From: Bradyrhizobium symbiodeficiens
GTDB lineage: Bacteria > Pseudomonadota > Alphaproteobacteria > Rhizobiales > Xanthobacteraceae
Direction of reading: 5' to 3'
Length of the DNA: 64,000 nucleotides
Assembly: GCF_002266465.3 (NCBI RefSeq)
Contig: NZ_CP029427.2
Coordinates: 2,916,501 to 2,980,500, forward strand
The notes under the pieces: generated by a model
Told to the model about the DNA's origin: nothing
Seen by the model: only the letters and a program-made list of their open reading frames with translations
Database searches by the model: none
Shown: piece by piece, positions 16,824 to 25,416 of the stretch
Layout of the letters: every line of letters begins with the position of its first letter
Position numbering within the stretch: position 1 is the stretch's first letter
Program-made: the position numbers and the translations under genes

Positions 16824-17597
16824 ATGAGCGCATTTCAGAAGGAGACGGTTCTGTCGGTCCGGCACTGGACTGAGTCCCTGTTCAGCTTCACCGCGACACG
16901 CGATCCCGGCTTCCGTTTTCAGAACGGACAGTTTGCGATGATCGGGCTGGAGGTCGAGGGCAAGCCCTTGATGCGGGCCTACAGCATGGCCAGCGCCAAT
17001 CACGAGGAGGCGCTCGAATTCTTCTCGATCAAGGTGCAGGACGGTCCGCTAACCTCGCGCCTCCAGAAGATCAGCGAAGGCGACATCATCCTGGTCGGCC
17101 GCAAGGCAACGGGGACGCTGATCACCGGCAACCTCATTCCGGGAAAGCGCCTCCTGCTGCTTTCGACCGGCACGGGCCTCGCGCCGTTCGCCAGCCTGAT
17201 CAAGGACCCCGACGTCTACGAGAACTACGAGACCATCGTGCTCGCCCATGGCTGCCGCCAGGTCTCCGAGCTCGCCTATGGCGAGCACGTGGTTGAAGGC
17301 CTCCGCAATCACGAATTCTTCGGACCGCTGATCCGCGACAAGCTCGTCTACTACCCGACCGTTACCCGCGAGCCGTTCAGGAATCGTGGTCGCATCACCG
17401 ATCTGATCGCCTCGGGCCAGCTCTTCGACGATATCGGGCAGGGCTGCCTCGATATCGAGACCGACCGCATCATGCTCTGCGGCAGCCCGGCAATGCTGGA
17501 GGAACTCCCCGCAATGCTTTCCGGGCGTGGCTTCGTCGAAGGAAACCACAGCCAGCCCGGCCATTTCGTGATCGAAAAGGCCTTCGTCGAGCGCTGA
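16824..17597 (+). CDS. fpr: Ferredoxin--NADP reductase
   Basis: A 257-residue bacterial-type FPR. The FAD-binding motif RAYSMAS is at residues 51-57. The NADP-binding motif STGTGLAPF is at 114-122, CGSPAML lies in the last third, and the C-terminus ends FVIEKAFVER as in bacterial FPRs. The ATG at 16824 follows GAGAGACGACGG, and the upstream in-frame ATG lacks support. It transfers electrons between NADPH and ferredoxin. Placed 103 bases before the flavoprotein-ferredoxin pair, it most likely reduces the 77-residue ferredoxin encoded at 19479. Confidence 0.93.
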   Translation: MSAFQKETVLSVRHWTESLFSFTATRDPGFRFQNGQFAMIGLEVEGKPLMRAYSMASANHEEALEFFSIKVQDGPLTSRLQKISEGDIILVGRKATGTLITGNLIPGKRLLLLSTGTGLAPFASLIKDPDVYENYETIVLAHGCRQVSELAYGEHVVEGLRNHEFFGPLIRDKLVYYPTVTREPFRNRGRITDLIASGQLFDDIGQGCLDIETDRIMLCGSPAMLEELPAMLSGRGFVEGNHSQPGHFVIEKAFVER

Positions 17598-17613
17598 GTT
17601 ATAAATCGCGTCC

Positions 17614-17638
17614 CGGCGACAACTAATTGCTATCGCCG
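17614..17638. promoter_or_regulatory. Extended palindrome with ACTAAT core upstream of the flavoprotein gene (site D)
   Basis: A 25-base imperfect palindrome with 6-base perfect arms (CGGCGA and TCGCCG) around a core containing AACTAATTGC. It lies 63-87 bases upstream of the flavoprotein ATG, and its core matches sites A, B, C and F. Confidence 0.55.
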
Positions 17639-17700
17639 CGACGCCCTCTGAACAAATCTGATGCAAAGGCGCCGGACGCCCGGCGAACCAGGAGCAAGCG

Positions 17701-19443
17701 ATGGCACTAGATCAGATCGTCGACGGACTTTCGGAGGTTTCCTGCGATGTGCTGGTGATCGGCGGCGGCACGGCCGGCCCGATGGCGGCGCTCAAGGCGA
17801 AGCTGAAGAATCCGAAGGCCAATGTCGTCCTGCTCGAAAAGGCCAACGTCAAGCGCTCCGGCGCGATCTCGATGGGCATGGACGGCCTGAACAACGCCGT
17901 CATTCCCGGCTATGCGACGCCGGAGCAGTACACCAAGGAAATCACCATCGCCAATGACGGCATCGTCGACCAGAAGGCGGTCTATAAATACGCGCAGAAC
18001 TGCTACAAGATCGTCGAGGAGCTCGACAGTTTCGGCATCCGCTTTCTGAAGAACGAGAACGGCGATTATGCCGTCAAGAAGGTGCACCACATCGGCAGCT
18101 ATGTGCTACCGATGCCGAACGGCGAGACCGTGAAGAAGGCGCTTTATCGCCAGCTGCGGCGTGCCCGCATCCTGATCTCGAACCGCTACATGGCAACGCG
18201 CCTGCTCAAGTCCAATGACGGCCGTATCGCCGGTGCGATCAGTGTCAACACCCGCACCGCAGAGATTCTTGTGATCAAGGCCAAGGCCGTGATCCTGTGC
18301 ATGGGCGCCGCCGGCCGCCTGGGTCTGCCGACCTCCGGCTACATGTTCGGCACCTACGAGAATGCCGCCAATTCCGGCGACGGCTATTCCATGGCCTATC
18401 ACGCCGGCGCCGCGCTTGCGAACCTCGAATGCTACCAGATCAATCCGCTGATCAAGGATTACAACGGTCCTGCCTGCGCTTATGTCGCTGGTCCCTTCGG
18501 TGCCTTTACCGCCAACAACGAGGGATCTCGCTTCATCGAATGTGACTACTGGTCCGGGCAGATGATGCTCGAATTCTACAACGAGCTGCTGTCGGGCAAG
18601 GGCCCGGTGTTCCTCCAGCTCAAGCATCTCCACCCGGATACGATCTCGGAAATCGAATCCACGCTGCACAAGGTGGAGCGGCCGACGCGCGGATTGTTCC
18701 AGCAGGGACGCGGGGTCGACTATCGCAACGACTCGATCGAGATGCACATTTCCGAGATCGGCTTCTGCTCGGGTCACAGCGCCTCCGGTGTGTTCGTCGA
18801 CGACAACGCCCGCACCACTGTGCCGGGCCTCTATGCAGCCGGCGACATGGCGAGCGTGCCGCACAACTACATGCTCGGTGCCTTCACCAACGGAGCGGTC
18901 GCCGGCATCGACGCGATGGAGTTCGCCGACAGCCACGATTTCGCGGAGTTTGATGCGGCCGATGTCGCCAGGGAACGCGACCGCGTGATGGCGCCGACCA
19001 GGCGCGAGGACGGCATTCCGCCGAACCAGGTCGAGTACAAGACCCGCCGCCTCGTCAACGATTATCTCCAGCCGCCGAAGGTCACGCGCAAATATGAGCT
19101 CGGCATGCGCCGCCTCGCCGAGACGCGGCAGGACATGCAGGAACACATGATCGCGCGGAACGCACATGAGCTGCTCCGTGCGCTCGAAGTCCAGTCGATC
19201 ATGGACTGTGCCGACATGGCGGTACATGCCTCGTTGTATCGCGAGGAGAGCCGCTGGGGCCTCTATCACTGGCGTACCGATTTCCCCGAGAAGGACAACG
19301 AGAATTGGTTCTGCCACACCCTTCTGAGCAAGCAGAACGGCAAGATGACCAGCGAGAAGCGCGCCGTCGAGCCCTATGTCGTGCCGATCGCCGACGACGA
19401 GAAGGACCTCTACGACAAGCAGCGCATCCGCGCGACGGCCTGA
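17701..19443 (+). CDS. AprA/fumarate-reductase-like FAD-dependent oxidoreductase
   Basis: A 580-residue flavoprotein of the fumarate reductase/succinate dehydrogenase/adenylylsulfate reductase (AprA) superfamily. The FAD dinucleotide motif GGGTAGPMAA is at residues 21-30 and a GAISMGMDGLN loop follows. The active-site and FAD region is GHSASGVFVDDNARTTVPGLYAAGDMASVPHNYMLGAF. A helical C-terminal domain of about 150 residues ends the protein. It is followed at once by an AprB-like ferredoxin, as in aprBA-type reductases. However, no sat or Qmo gene is present, so an assimilatory or dissimilatory sulfate role is not supported. AGGAG precedes the ATG. The probable role is reduction of an imported compound with ferredoxin electrons; the substrate is unknown. 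Confidence 0.85.
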   Translation: MALDQIVDGLSEVSCDVLVIGGGTAGPMAALKAKLKNPKANVVLLEKANVKRSGAISMGMDGLNNAVIPGYATPEQYTKEITIANDGIVDQKAVYKYAQNCYKIVEELDSFGIRFLKNENGDYAVKKVHHIGSYVLPMPNGETVKKALYRQLRRARILISNRYMATRLLKSNDGRIAGAISVNTRTAEILVIKAKAVILCMGAAGRLGLPTSGYMFGTYENAANSGDGYSMAYHAGAALANLECYQINPLIKDYNGPACAYVAGPFGAFTANNEGSRFIECDYWSGQMMLEFYNELLSGKGPVFLQLKHLHPDTISEIESTLHKVERPTRGLFQQGRGVDYRNDSIEMHISEIGFCSGHSASGVFVDDNARTTVPGLYAAGDMASVPHNYMLGAFTNGAVAGIDAMEFADSHDFAEFDAADVARERDRVMAPTRREDGIPPNQVEYKTRRLVNDYLQPPKVTRKYELGMRRLAETRQDMQEHMIARNAHELLRALEVQSIMDCADMAVHASLYREESRWGLYHWRTDFPEKDNENWFCHTLLSKQNGKMTSEKRAVEPYVVPIADDEKDLYDKQRIRATA

Positions 19444-19478
19444 ATCCACCGCCAAATAGAAGCAACAGGAGATCAACG

Positions 19479-19712
19479 ATGCCTCTCGCATCCTATCAGA
19501 CATCGGTTCCGGTGGTCGTCGACGACGCCAAATGCATCGCCGACAAGGGCTGCACCGTGTGCGTCGACGTTTGCCCGCTCGACGTGCTCCGCATCAGCGA
19601 CATGACCAACAAGGCCTACATGGCCTATGATGAGTGCTGGTACTGCATGCCCTGCGAGGCCGACTGCCCGACCGGCGCCGTCACCGTCAACATCCCCTAT
19701 CTCTTGAGGTGA
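19479..19712 (+). CDS. 2[4Fe-4S] ferredoxin, AprB-like
   Basis: A 77-residue ferredoxin with two cluster-binding sets: Cys19, Cys25, Cys28, Cys32 with CP after the last, and Cys53, Cys56, Cys59, Cys63 in CWYCMPCEADCP. The first set is spaced C-x5-C-x2-C-x3-C, like the AprB subunit of APS reductase, but the AprB C-terminal tail is missing. AGGAG precedes the ATG. It is the natural partner of the flavoprotein encoded 35 bases upstream and can be reduced by the Fpr at 16824. Confidence 0.9.
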   Translation: MPLASYQTSVPVVVDDAKCIADKGCTVCVDVCPLDVLRISDMTNKAYMAYDECWYCMPCEADCPTGAVTVNIPYLLR

Positions 19713-19714
19713 GC

Positions 19715-20692
19715 ATGTCGAGCCCGTTCGAATCCTATGACGATCTCGAAGACGCCGACGAGCGGTTGCAGGCTGCCGATCCGGCCGAGCGTCGCGTCGC
19801 CATCATCGCGCTCGGCCATTCCGGCGATCCGGCCGCGGTCGCGCATCTCGCCAACCTGGTGTCAGATCCCGACGCGGGCGTGCGCCAGCAGGTCGCGATG
19901 GCGCTCGGCGAGTTCGACGGGCGGGAGGCGGCAAGTGCACTCGTCAAGCTGCTCGTCGATCCCGAGCGGATCGTGGCGTCGGCCGCAGCCGACAGTTTGG
20001 CCGAATTCAAGGACCCCGCTTGCACCGAAATCATCCTGCCGCTGGTCAAGCATGCCCACGCCTTCGTTCGCATGGGCGCGCTGCGCGCGCTCAAGGAGTT
20101 GCGCAGCAAGGACACGCTGAAGCCCGCGCTGGAAGCGCTCCAGGACGGTGACGCGGCCGTCCGCGTGCAGGCGATCGGCGTCATCGGTTTCCTGAAGCTC
20201 GAAGAGTCGATCCCGGCGCTGACCGCGCTGATCCACGATCCCGACGCCCATGTGCGCCGCGCCGCGGTGAGCGCGCTCGCCTTCTCGCAGATGAAGCCGG
20301 CGGCCGAGACGATCACCCGCGCCCTCAGGGACACCGACTGGATGGTCCGGGAGATGGCTGCCGAAACGCTGGGGCTCAACGTCAACGGTTCGCTCGCTGC
20401 CGATCAGCTTATCGCCTCACTTGCCGACGAATTCTGGCAGGTGCGGCTCAAGGCGATCCGCAGCCTCGGCAAGATGAAGGTTGAGCGCGCCTTGCGCCCG
20501 ATCGGCAACTGCATCAGCCACGAGCAAGCCAATTTGCGGAAGGAGGCGGCTGCCGCGCTCGGCGAGATCGCCGCCCCCGAAGGCGAGGTCTACCTCGTGG
20601 TGGTCGCCAACGATCCCGACCCCGACGTGCGCAAGAATGCCCGCTGGGCGCTCCAGCAGATTGCCGCGCGAAAGGGAAAGGCGGGAGCGTAG
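19715..20692 (+). CDS. HEAT-repeat (PBS-lyase-like) protein
   Basis: A 325-residue helical-repeat protein starting two bases after the ferredoxin stop, preceded by GAGGTGAGC. It consists of about nine repeats of roughly 31 residues with the recurring pattern D(P/A)xxxVRxxAxxALGxxxxxxAxxxL, for example residues about 55-75, 145-165 and 285-315. It lacks a signal peptide and obvious catalytic motifs. Tight coupling to the flavoprotein and ferredoxin suggests a scaffold or assembly factor for that complex. Related repeats occur in phycobilin lyases, so a role in attaching or handling a bound cofactor is another possibility. Confidence 0.87.
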   Translation: MSSPFESYDDLEDADERLQAADPAERRVAIIALGHSGDPAAVAHLANLVSDPDAGVRQQVAMALGEFDGREAASALVKLLVDPERIVASAAADSLAEFKDPACTEIILPLVKHAHAFVRMGALRALKELRSKDTLKPALEALQDGDAAVRVQAIGVIGFLKLEESIPALTALIHDPDAHVRRAAVSALAFSQMKPAAETITRALRDTDWMVREMAAETLGLNVNGSLAADQLIASLADEFWQVRLKAIRSLGKMKVERALRPIGNCISHEQANLRKEAAAALGEIAAPEGEVYLVVVANDPDPDVRKNARWALQQIAARKGKAGA

Positions 20693-21056
20693 AGCGGAAA
20701 GGGCCATTTCAGTACAATTCTGTTGGACCGCTGTGCTACGCCGCGACGCGCGGCTGGTGAAGACCTGCACGGTCGCTTGCAGGGCAAGTCGGACTCGTGC
20801 TCCGAACAATTCGAGGAAACGACGGACCGGATAAGCCCGCATTCAGGCGATCGGTCACCGCTGCCTGCTGCCTTCCTGAGCCGCGTGCCGAGATGACGTG
20901 CAGAGATTTGAGCCATTAGTGGCGCTTATGCCGTGAATTGCTACTTCCAATTTTACTTCGCAGAATCCCGCCTCTAGCCTTGCGCGCAATCGATCACATC
21001 CGCGGCTGGACAATGGCGTCCGGCGCGAGCGTTCATCGTAACCAACGAGGGTTGCC
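20693..21056. other. Long intergenic region between the flavoprotein module and the next ABC operon
   Basis: 364 bases without a convincing gene. It contains the ACTAAT-type site F (20913-20922) and an inverted repeat AATTG/CAATT with a 7-base spacer (20936-20952). A stretch from about 20700 to 20840 resembles decayed coding sequence but I could not assign it. The promoter of the ABC operon must lie here. Confidence 0.5.
20913..20922 (-). promoter_or_regulatory. ACTAAT-core motif upstream of the second ABC operon (site F)
   Basis: CCATTAGTGG, reverse CCACTAATGG, is a near-palindrome with the ACTAAT core. It is 135 bases before the binding-protein start, linking this operon to the same proposed regulon. 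Confidence 0.4.
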
Positions 21057-22406
21057 ATGTCTGATGGGGCTAAGGGGACGTCCACTTCCAATCCGGCGGG
21101 GACGAAAGCGGGATCGGCGAAAAAATTGAACCGGCGCACGCTCTTGAAGGGGGCGGCCGCAGTTGCGGGCGCAGCAATTGGATCGGATGCGATCCGCGGA
21201 TTCCCGACCATCTGGGCGCAGGAAATCAAGGACATCGAGCTGCGCCATGTCGGCGTCTCCTATTCGGTGGTGAAGGCGATCGGCGACCAGGCCGCCAAGG
21301 ATCTCGGCTTCAAGGTGACGATGCAGAACCTCGACACCTCCGCCGCCATCAACCGCTTCATAAGCCAGCCTAATACGGTCGACATCGCCGACCTCGAAGG
21401 CTGGCAGGCTAAGCTCGCCGCCAAGCGCAGTGTGATCCAGGGCATCGAAGTCAAGAAGATCAAAGAGTTCGACAACATCCTGCCGATCTTCACCAAGGGC
21501 GAGATCGACGGCCACAAGATCCCGCGCCAGGGCATCTCGCCCTACGAGGCCATGTACATCTCCAAGCCCGACTCGACCGATCTGCACGACGGCGTCACCG
21601 AATGGGCGACCTTCTTGCCGCAGGTCTACAATGCCGACTCCATCGGCTACCGGCCCGATCTGGTCGGCCATGAAGTGACCGAGTGGAAGGACCTGATCGA
21701 TCCCAAGTTCAAGGGCAAGGCCGCGATCCTCGACGTGCCCGCGATCGGCATCATGGACGCTGCGCTCTGCTTCGAAAGCGCCGGACTGATCAAGTACGAC
21801 AACAAGGGCAACATGACCAAGGAGGAGATCGACTTCACCTGCAACAAGCTGATCGAGCTGAAGAAGCAGGGCCAGTTCCGGGCGACCTGGACCACCTTCG
21901 ACCAGTCGGTGCAGCTGATGGCGGCGGGCGAAGTGGTGATCCAGTCGATGTGGTCGCCGGCGGTCGCCGCGGTGCGCGTCAAGGAAATCCCCTGCGTCTA
22001 CGCGCCGGTCAACGTTAAGAACGGCAAGGAAGGCTATCGTGGCTGGTGCAACGGCATGGGCCTGATGAAGCATCTCTCCGGCAAGAAGCTGGATGCCGCC
22101 TACGAATATCTCAACTGGTATCTCTCGGGCTGGCAGGGCGGCTTCGTCGGCCGCTACGGCTATTACAGCCCGGTGCCGTCGACGGCGAAGAAATTCCTCA
22201 CCGCCGCCGAATGGGACTTCTGGTACGACGGCAAGCCGGCGCCTGCGGTGATCAACGATCCCTACGGCGTGCCGATGGAGAAGGCCGGCACCAAGCGCGA
22301 CGGCGGCTCGTTCCTCGACCGCGTCAAGAACATCTCGTGCTGGAACACGCTGATGGACGAAGCCGCCTACATGAACAAGCGCTGGAACGACTTCAAGGTG
22401 GCCTGA
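21057..22406 (+). CDS. Tat-exported ABC substrate-binding protein (polyamine-type)
   Basis: A 449-residue extracellular solute-binding protein. The N-terminus has a 24-residue charged tail, then a twin-arginine motif NRRTLLKG followed by a hydrophobic alanine stretch and a cleavage region near IWAQE, so it is exported folded. The mature domain resembles spermidine/putrescine-type binding proteins, with VTEWKDLIDPKFKGKAAI and EYLNWYLSGWQGGFVGRYGYYSP near the end. It heads an operon with two permeases, an ATPase and a molybdenum hydroxylase, so its ligand is probably the hydroxylase substrate. Confidence 0.92.
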   Translation: MSDGAKGTSTSNPAGTKAGSAKKLNRRTLLKGAAAVAGAAIGSDAIRGFPTIWAQEIKDIELRHVGVSYSVVKAIGDQAAKDLGFKVTMQNLDTSAAINRFISQPNTVDIADLEGWQAKLAAKRSVIQGIEVKKIKEFDNILPIFTKGEIDGHKIPRQGISPYEAMYISKPDSTDLHDGVTEWATFLPQVYNADSIGYRPDLVGHEVTEWKDLIDPKFKGKAAILDVPAIGIMDAALCFESAGLIKYDNKGNMTKEEIDFTCNKLIELKKQGQFRATWTTFDQSVQLMAAGEVVIQSMWSPAVAAVRVKEIPCVYAPVNVKNGKEGYRGWCNGMGLMKHLSGKKLDAAYEYLNWYLSGWQGGFVGRYGYYSPVPSTAKKFLTAAEWDFWYDGKPAPAVINDPYGVPMEKAGTKRDGGSFLDRVKNISCWNTLMDEAAYMNKRWNDFKVA

Positions 22407-22432
22407 AACCTGCCTTCCCCGACTGAAGCGAA

Positions 22433-22458
22433 GCGCCGGCGCGTGACTGCGCCGGTGC
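22433..22458 (+). other. Intercistronic GC-rich stem-loop
   Basis: GCGCCGGCGC (22433-22442) pairs with GCGCCGGTGC (22449-22458) over a 6-base loop, with one G-T pair, in the 82-base gap between binding-protein and permease genes. There is no T-run, so it probably stabilises the upstream message or attenuates the permease genes. Confidence 0.55.
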
Positions 22459-22488
22459 GCAAAGACCGACTTCGAGGCGTTCGCCGAC

Positions 22489-23379
22489 ATGCAGCCAAGT
22501 TTTAGTCCAGCTCAAACGTCACCACGCGCAAACCTCGCCGGCTGGCTCTATGTCTCGCCGCTGGTCGTGGTTCTCGTGCCGTTCTTCGTGGCGCCGATCC
22601 TGGTCGTGCTCGCCGCGAGCTTCTTTGCGACCGATGGCTTTGGCGGGCTGACGCCGGGCTTCACGCTCGCAAGCTATGTCGAAGTCCTGCATTCGGCGCT
22701 GACGTTGAAGCTCTATCTGGCGACCATCAAGTTCACCGTGTTGACCTGGGTCTTCACGCTGATCATCGGTTTCTTCGTCGCCTATTTCCTGGTGTTCCAC
22801 GTCCGCAACCAGCTGCTCGCGATCGGCCTGTTCCTGCTGTGCACCGTGCCGTTCTGGACCTCGAACATCATTCGCATGATCTCCTGGATTCCGCTTCTGG
22901 GCAAGGAGGGCCTGATCAATCAGGCGCTGCTGGGAACGGGCGTGATCCATCAACCGTTGGAAGTCCTGCTGTTCTCGGACCTCGCCGTCGTCATCGCCTA
23001 TGTCCACCAGCTCACGATCTTCATGATCGTGCCGATCTTCAATTCCATGGCGCGGATCGACAAGAAGCTGATCGAGGCCGCGATCGACGCCGGCGCCAGC
23101 CGTTTCGACATCATGCGCCTCATCGTGGTGCCGATGTCCAAGAGCGGCATCGCGCTCGGCACCATCTTCGTGGTCTCGATCGTGATGGGCGACTTCTTCG
23201 TGGTGAAGGTGATGTCCGGCGGCGGCTCGGCCTCGGTGGTCAGCGCGTTCTACGAGGACGTCGGCGTGCTGCAATATCCGACCGCGGCCGCAAGCGCCGT
23301 GCTGCTGACGCTGGTGCTGGTCGCGATCGTCTCGCTGATCCTGCGCACGGTCGATATCAGGCAGGAGATCACGCGATGA
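22489..23379 (+). CDS. ABC transporter permease 1 (PotB type)
   Basis: A 296-residue inner-membrane permease with six hydrophobic segments. The coupling loop reads IEAAIDAGASRFDIMRLIVVP, and an N-terminal region around LAGWLYVSPLVVVLVPF is typical of PotB-type permeases. It overlaps the next permease by four bases (ATGA) and forms the heterodimeric channel with it. Confidence 0.92.
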   Translation: MQPSFSPAQTSPRANLAGWLYVSPLVVVLVPFFVAPILVVLAASFFATDGFGGLTPGFTLASYVEVLHSALTLKLYLATIKFTVLTWVFTLIIGFFVAYFLVFHVRNQLLAIGLFLLCTVPFWTSNIIRMISWIPLLGKEGLINQALLGTGVIHQPLEVLLFSDLAVVIAYVHQLTIFMIVPIFNSMARIDKKLIEAAIDAGASRFDIMRLIVVPMSKSGIALGTIFVVSIVMGDFFVVKVMSGGGSASVVSAFYEDVGVLQYPTAAASAVLLTLVLVAIVSLILRTVDIRQEITR

Positions 23380-24281
23380 GCGCTGTTCTTGCCGATGCGT
23401 CCAAGACCGATACGCCCAAGACGATCGTGCCCGCGACAACCAAGGCGATCGCGCCGAGCAAAGGCGGGCGGCCCTGGACGTTCTACGTGCTGGCGGCGCT
23501 GTTCACGCTCTACGTCGTCGCGCTCTACGGCCCGATGTTCTGCATCTATATCCTGTCCTTCCAGGACATCCGCGGCGGGCTCGTGTTCCCCATGAAGGGG
23601 CATTCGCTGCACTGGTTCGTCGATCTCTTCACCCAGGTCCGCACCGGCGACGTCAAAGGCTCGTTCGACCGCTCGATCAAGCTTGCGGTCATCGTGACTG
23701 TCATCACCGTGGTGGTGTCGTTCCTCGCGGGCCTCGGCTTCCGCAAGCGCTTTCGCGGCGACACTTTCGTTTTCTACATGATGATCGGCAGCCTGGTGGC
23801 GCCTGGCCTGGTGCTGGGTCTTGGTACCGGGCTTCTGTTCCAGGCGCTCGGGCTGAATGCGAGCTGGTACAGCTCCGCGCTCGGCGCGCAGCTATCCTGG
23901 ACGCTGCCGTTCGGGGTGCTCGTGATGTTCGCGGTGATGTCGCGCTTCAACCACGTCTGGGAGGAGGCGGCCTACGATCTCGGTGCCAGCCGCTGGCAGT
24001 CGATCCGGCTGGTGATGATCCCGGTGCTGGCGCCCGGCCTCGTTGCGGTCGCGCTGTTCGGCTTCACACTGTCCTATGACGAGTTCGCGCGCAGCCTCCA
24101 GACCGCGGGCTCGTTGAACACGCTGCCGCTGGAGATCTGGAGCATGACGCTGAACGTCACCTCGCCCTCGCTCTACGCGCTCGGCACAGTCACCACCATC
24201 GTCTCGTTCGTCGTCATCGGCGCGAGCCTCGGCAGCATCGTGTTGATTCAGAAGAAGCGCGGCAGCAGCGCAAAGGGTTGA
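23376..24281 (+). CDS. ABC transporter permease 2 (PotC type)
   Basis: A 301-residue permease with an unusually long cytoplasmic N-terminus of about 40 residues rich in Thr, Pro and Lys before the first membrane segment. The coupling loop is EEAAYDLGASRWQSIRLVMIPV. The start is set by the ATGA overlap with the first permease and the GGAG just before it. Confidence 0.92.
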   Translation: MSAVLADASKTDTPKTIVPATTKAIAPSKGGRPWTFYVLAALFTLYVVALYGPMFCIYILSFQDIRGGLVFPMKGHSLHWFVDLFTQVRTGDVKGSFDRSIKLAVIVTVITVVVSFLAGLGFRKRFRGDTFVFYMMIGSLVAPGLVLGLGTGLLFQALGLNASWYSSALGAQLSWTLPFGVLVMFAVMSRFNHVWEEAAYDLGASRWQSIRLVMIPVLAPGLVAVALFGFTLSYDEFARSLQTAGSLNTLPLEIWSMTLNVTSPSLYALGTVTTIVSFVVIGASLGSIVLIQKKRGSSAKG

Positions 24282-24289
24282 GCTGGGAC

Positions 24290-25396
24290 ATGAAGAGCGA
24301 TCGTGGCGATATCGAACTGGCAGGCGTCTGCAAGAGCTTTGACGGCGTGACCAATGTGGTCGACGGCGTCAACCTCAAGATCGCGGACGGCGCCTATTGC
24401 TGCTTCATCGGCCCGTCCGGCTGCGGCAAGACCACGATCCTGCGCATGATTGCCGGCCACGAGGACCCGACCGCCGGCGAGATCGTCATCGGCGGGCAGA
24501 ACGTCGTCGGGCTTGCGCCGGTGCAGCGCCGCACCGCGATGATGTTCCAGTCCTACGCGCTGTTTCCGCATCTGACGGTGCGCGAGAACATCGCCTTTGC
24601 ACTCCGCGTGCGCGGCCAGTCCAAGGCCGATCGGCTTCGCGCGGCCGATGCCATGATCGAGAAGGTGAGGTTGACGCAATTCGCCGACCGACTGCCGGCG
24701 CAGCTGTCCGGCGGCCAGCAGCAGCGCGTGGCGCTGGCGCGCGCCGCGATCACCGAGCCCAGGGTGCTGCTGCTCGACGAGCCGCTGTCGGCGCTCGACG
24801 AGCAGCTGCGGGTGCAGATGCGCCAGGAGCTGCGGCGGATGCAGCAGGAGCTCGGCATCACCTTCATCCATGTCACCCACACCCAGCTCGAGGCAATTGC
24901 GTTGGCTGACCTCGTCGTGGTGATGGAGCAAGGCAAGATCAAGCAGGCAGGCGCGGCGCGCGATGTCTATGCCCATCCGCATGATCGCTACGTCGCCGAG
25001 TTCATGGGCGGGCAGAACGTGCTGTCCGGCCGCGTCGAGAAGGTCAATGGCGCGAGTTTTACCCTCGCGCAGGCGGCTCCCTCCGGCATCGAAGTGCCGC
25101 TTCAGGCGCGCGCGAATCTCAGCGTCGGCGACAAGGTCGACATCGCCGTCCGCCGCGACGATGTCGCCCTGGTCCGGCCGGGCAGGGACTTGCCGCCGGG
25201 CTACACGACCTCGCTGCCGAGCCGTGTGCTCGCGATCGAGTATCAAGGCTACTTCGTCAAGGTCATGCTCGACACCGTGCCTGACGAAGAGTTCGTGGCC
25301 TACGTGCCGGAAAAGACTTTCTTCGCAGATCCCTTCACCGTCGGCGATGTCGTGATGGCCACTTGGGCCACCGGCAGCGCGTTGCCTCTCGCCTGA
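24290..25396 (+). CDS. ABC transporter ATP-binding protein (PotA type)
   Basis: A 368-residue ATPase with Walker A GPSGCGKTT, signature LSGGQQQRVALARAA, Walker B LLLDEPLSALDEQLR, switch VTHTQLEA and a C-terminal TOBE domain. The usual histidine-aspartate VTHDQEEA is changed to VTHTQLEA; the switch histidine is kept. ATG 24290 is preferred; an in-frame TTG at 24278 overlapping the permease stop is the alternative. It powers the two upstream permeases. Confidence 0.92.
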   Translation: MKSDRGDIELAGVCKSFDGVTNVVDGVNLKIADGAYCCFIGPSGCGKTTILRMIAGHEDPTAGEIVIGGQNVVGLAPVQRRTAMMFQSYALFPHLTVRENIAFALRVRGQSKADRLRAADAMIEKVRLTQFADRLPAQLSGGQQQRVALARAAITEPRVLLLDEPLSALDEQLRVQMRQELRRMQQELGITFIHVTHTQLEAIALADLVVVMEQGKIKQAGAARDVYAHPHDRYVAEFMGGQNVLSGRVEKVNGASFTLAQAAPSGIEVPLQARANLSVGDKVDIAVRRDDVALVRPGRDLPPGYTTSLPSRVLAIEYQGYFVKVMLDTVPDEEFVAYVPEKTFFADPFTVGDVVMATWATGSALPLA

Positions 25397-25416
25397 AGAC
25401 CCTTGCGCACAGGAGT

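Noticed and set aside
17701..19712. Annotation as adenylylsulfate reductase (aprAB)
   Set aside because: The pair resembles AprAB in order and fold. However, the ferredoxin lacks the AprB tail and no sat, qmo or dsr genes are present, so a functional name is not justified.
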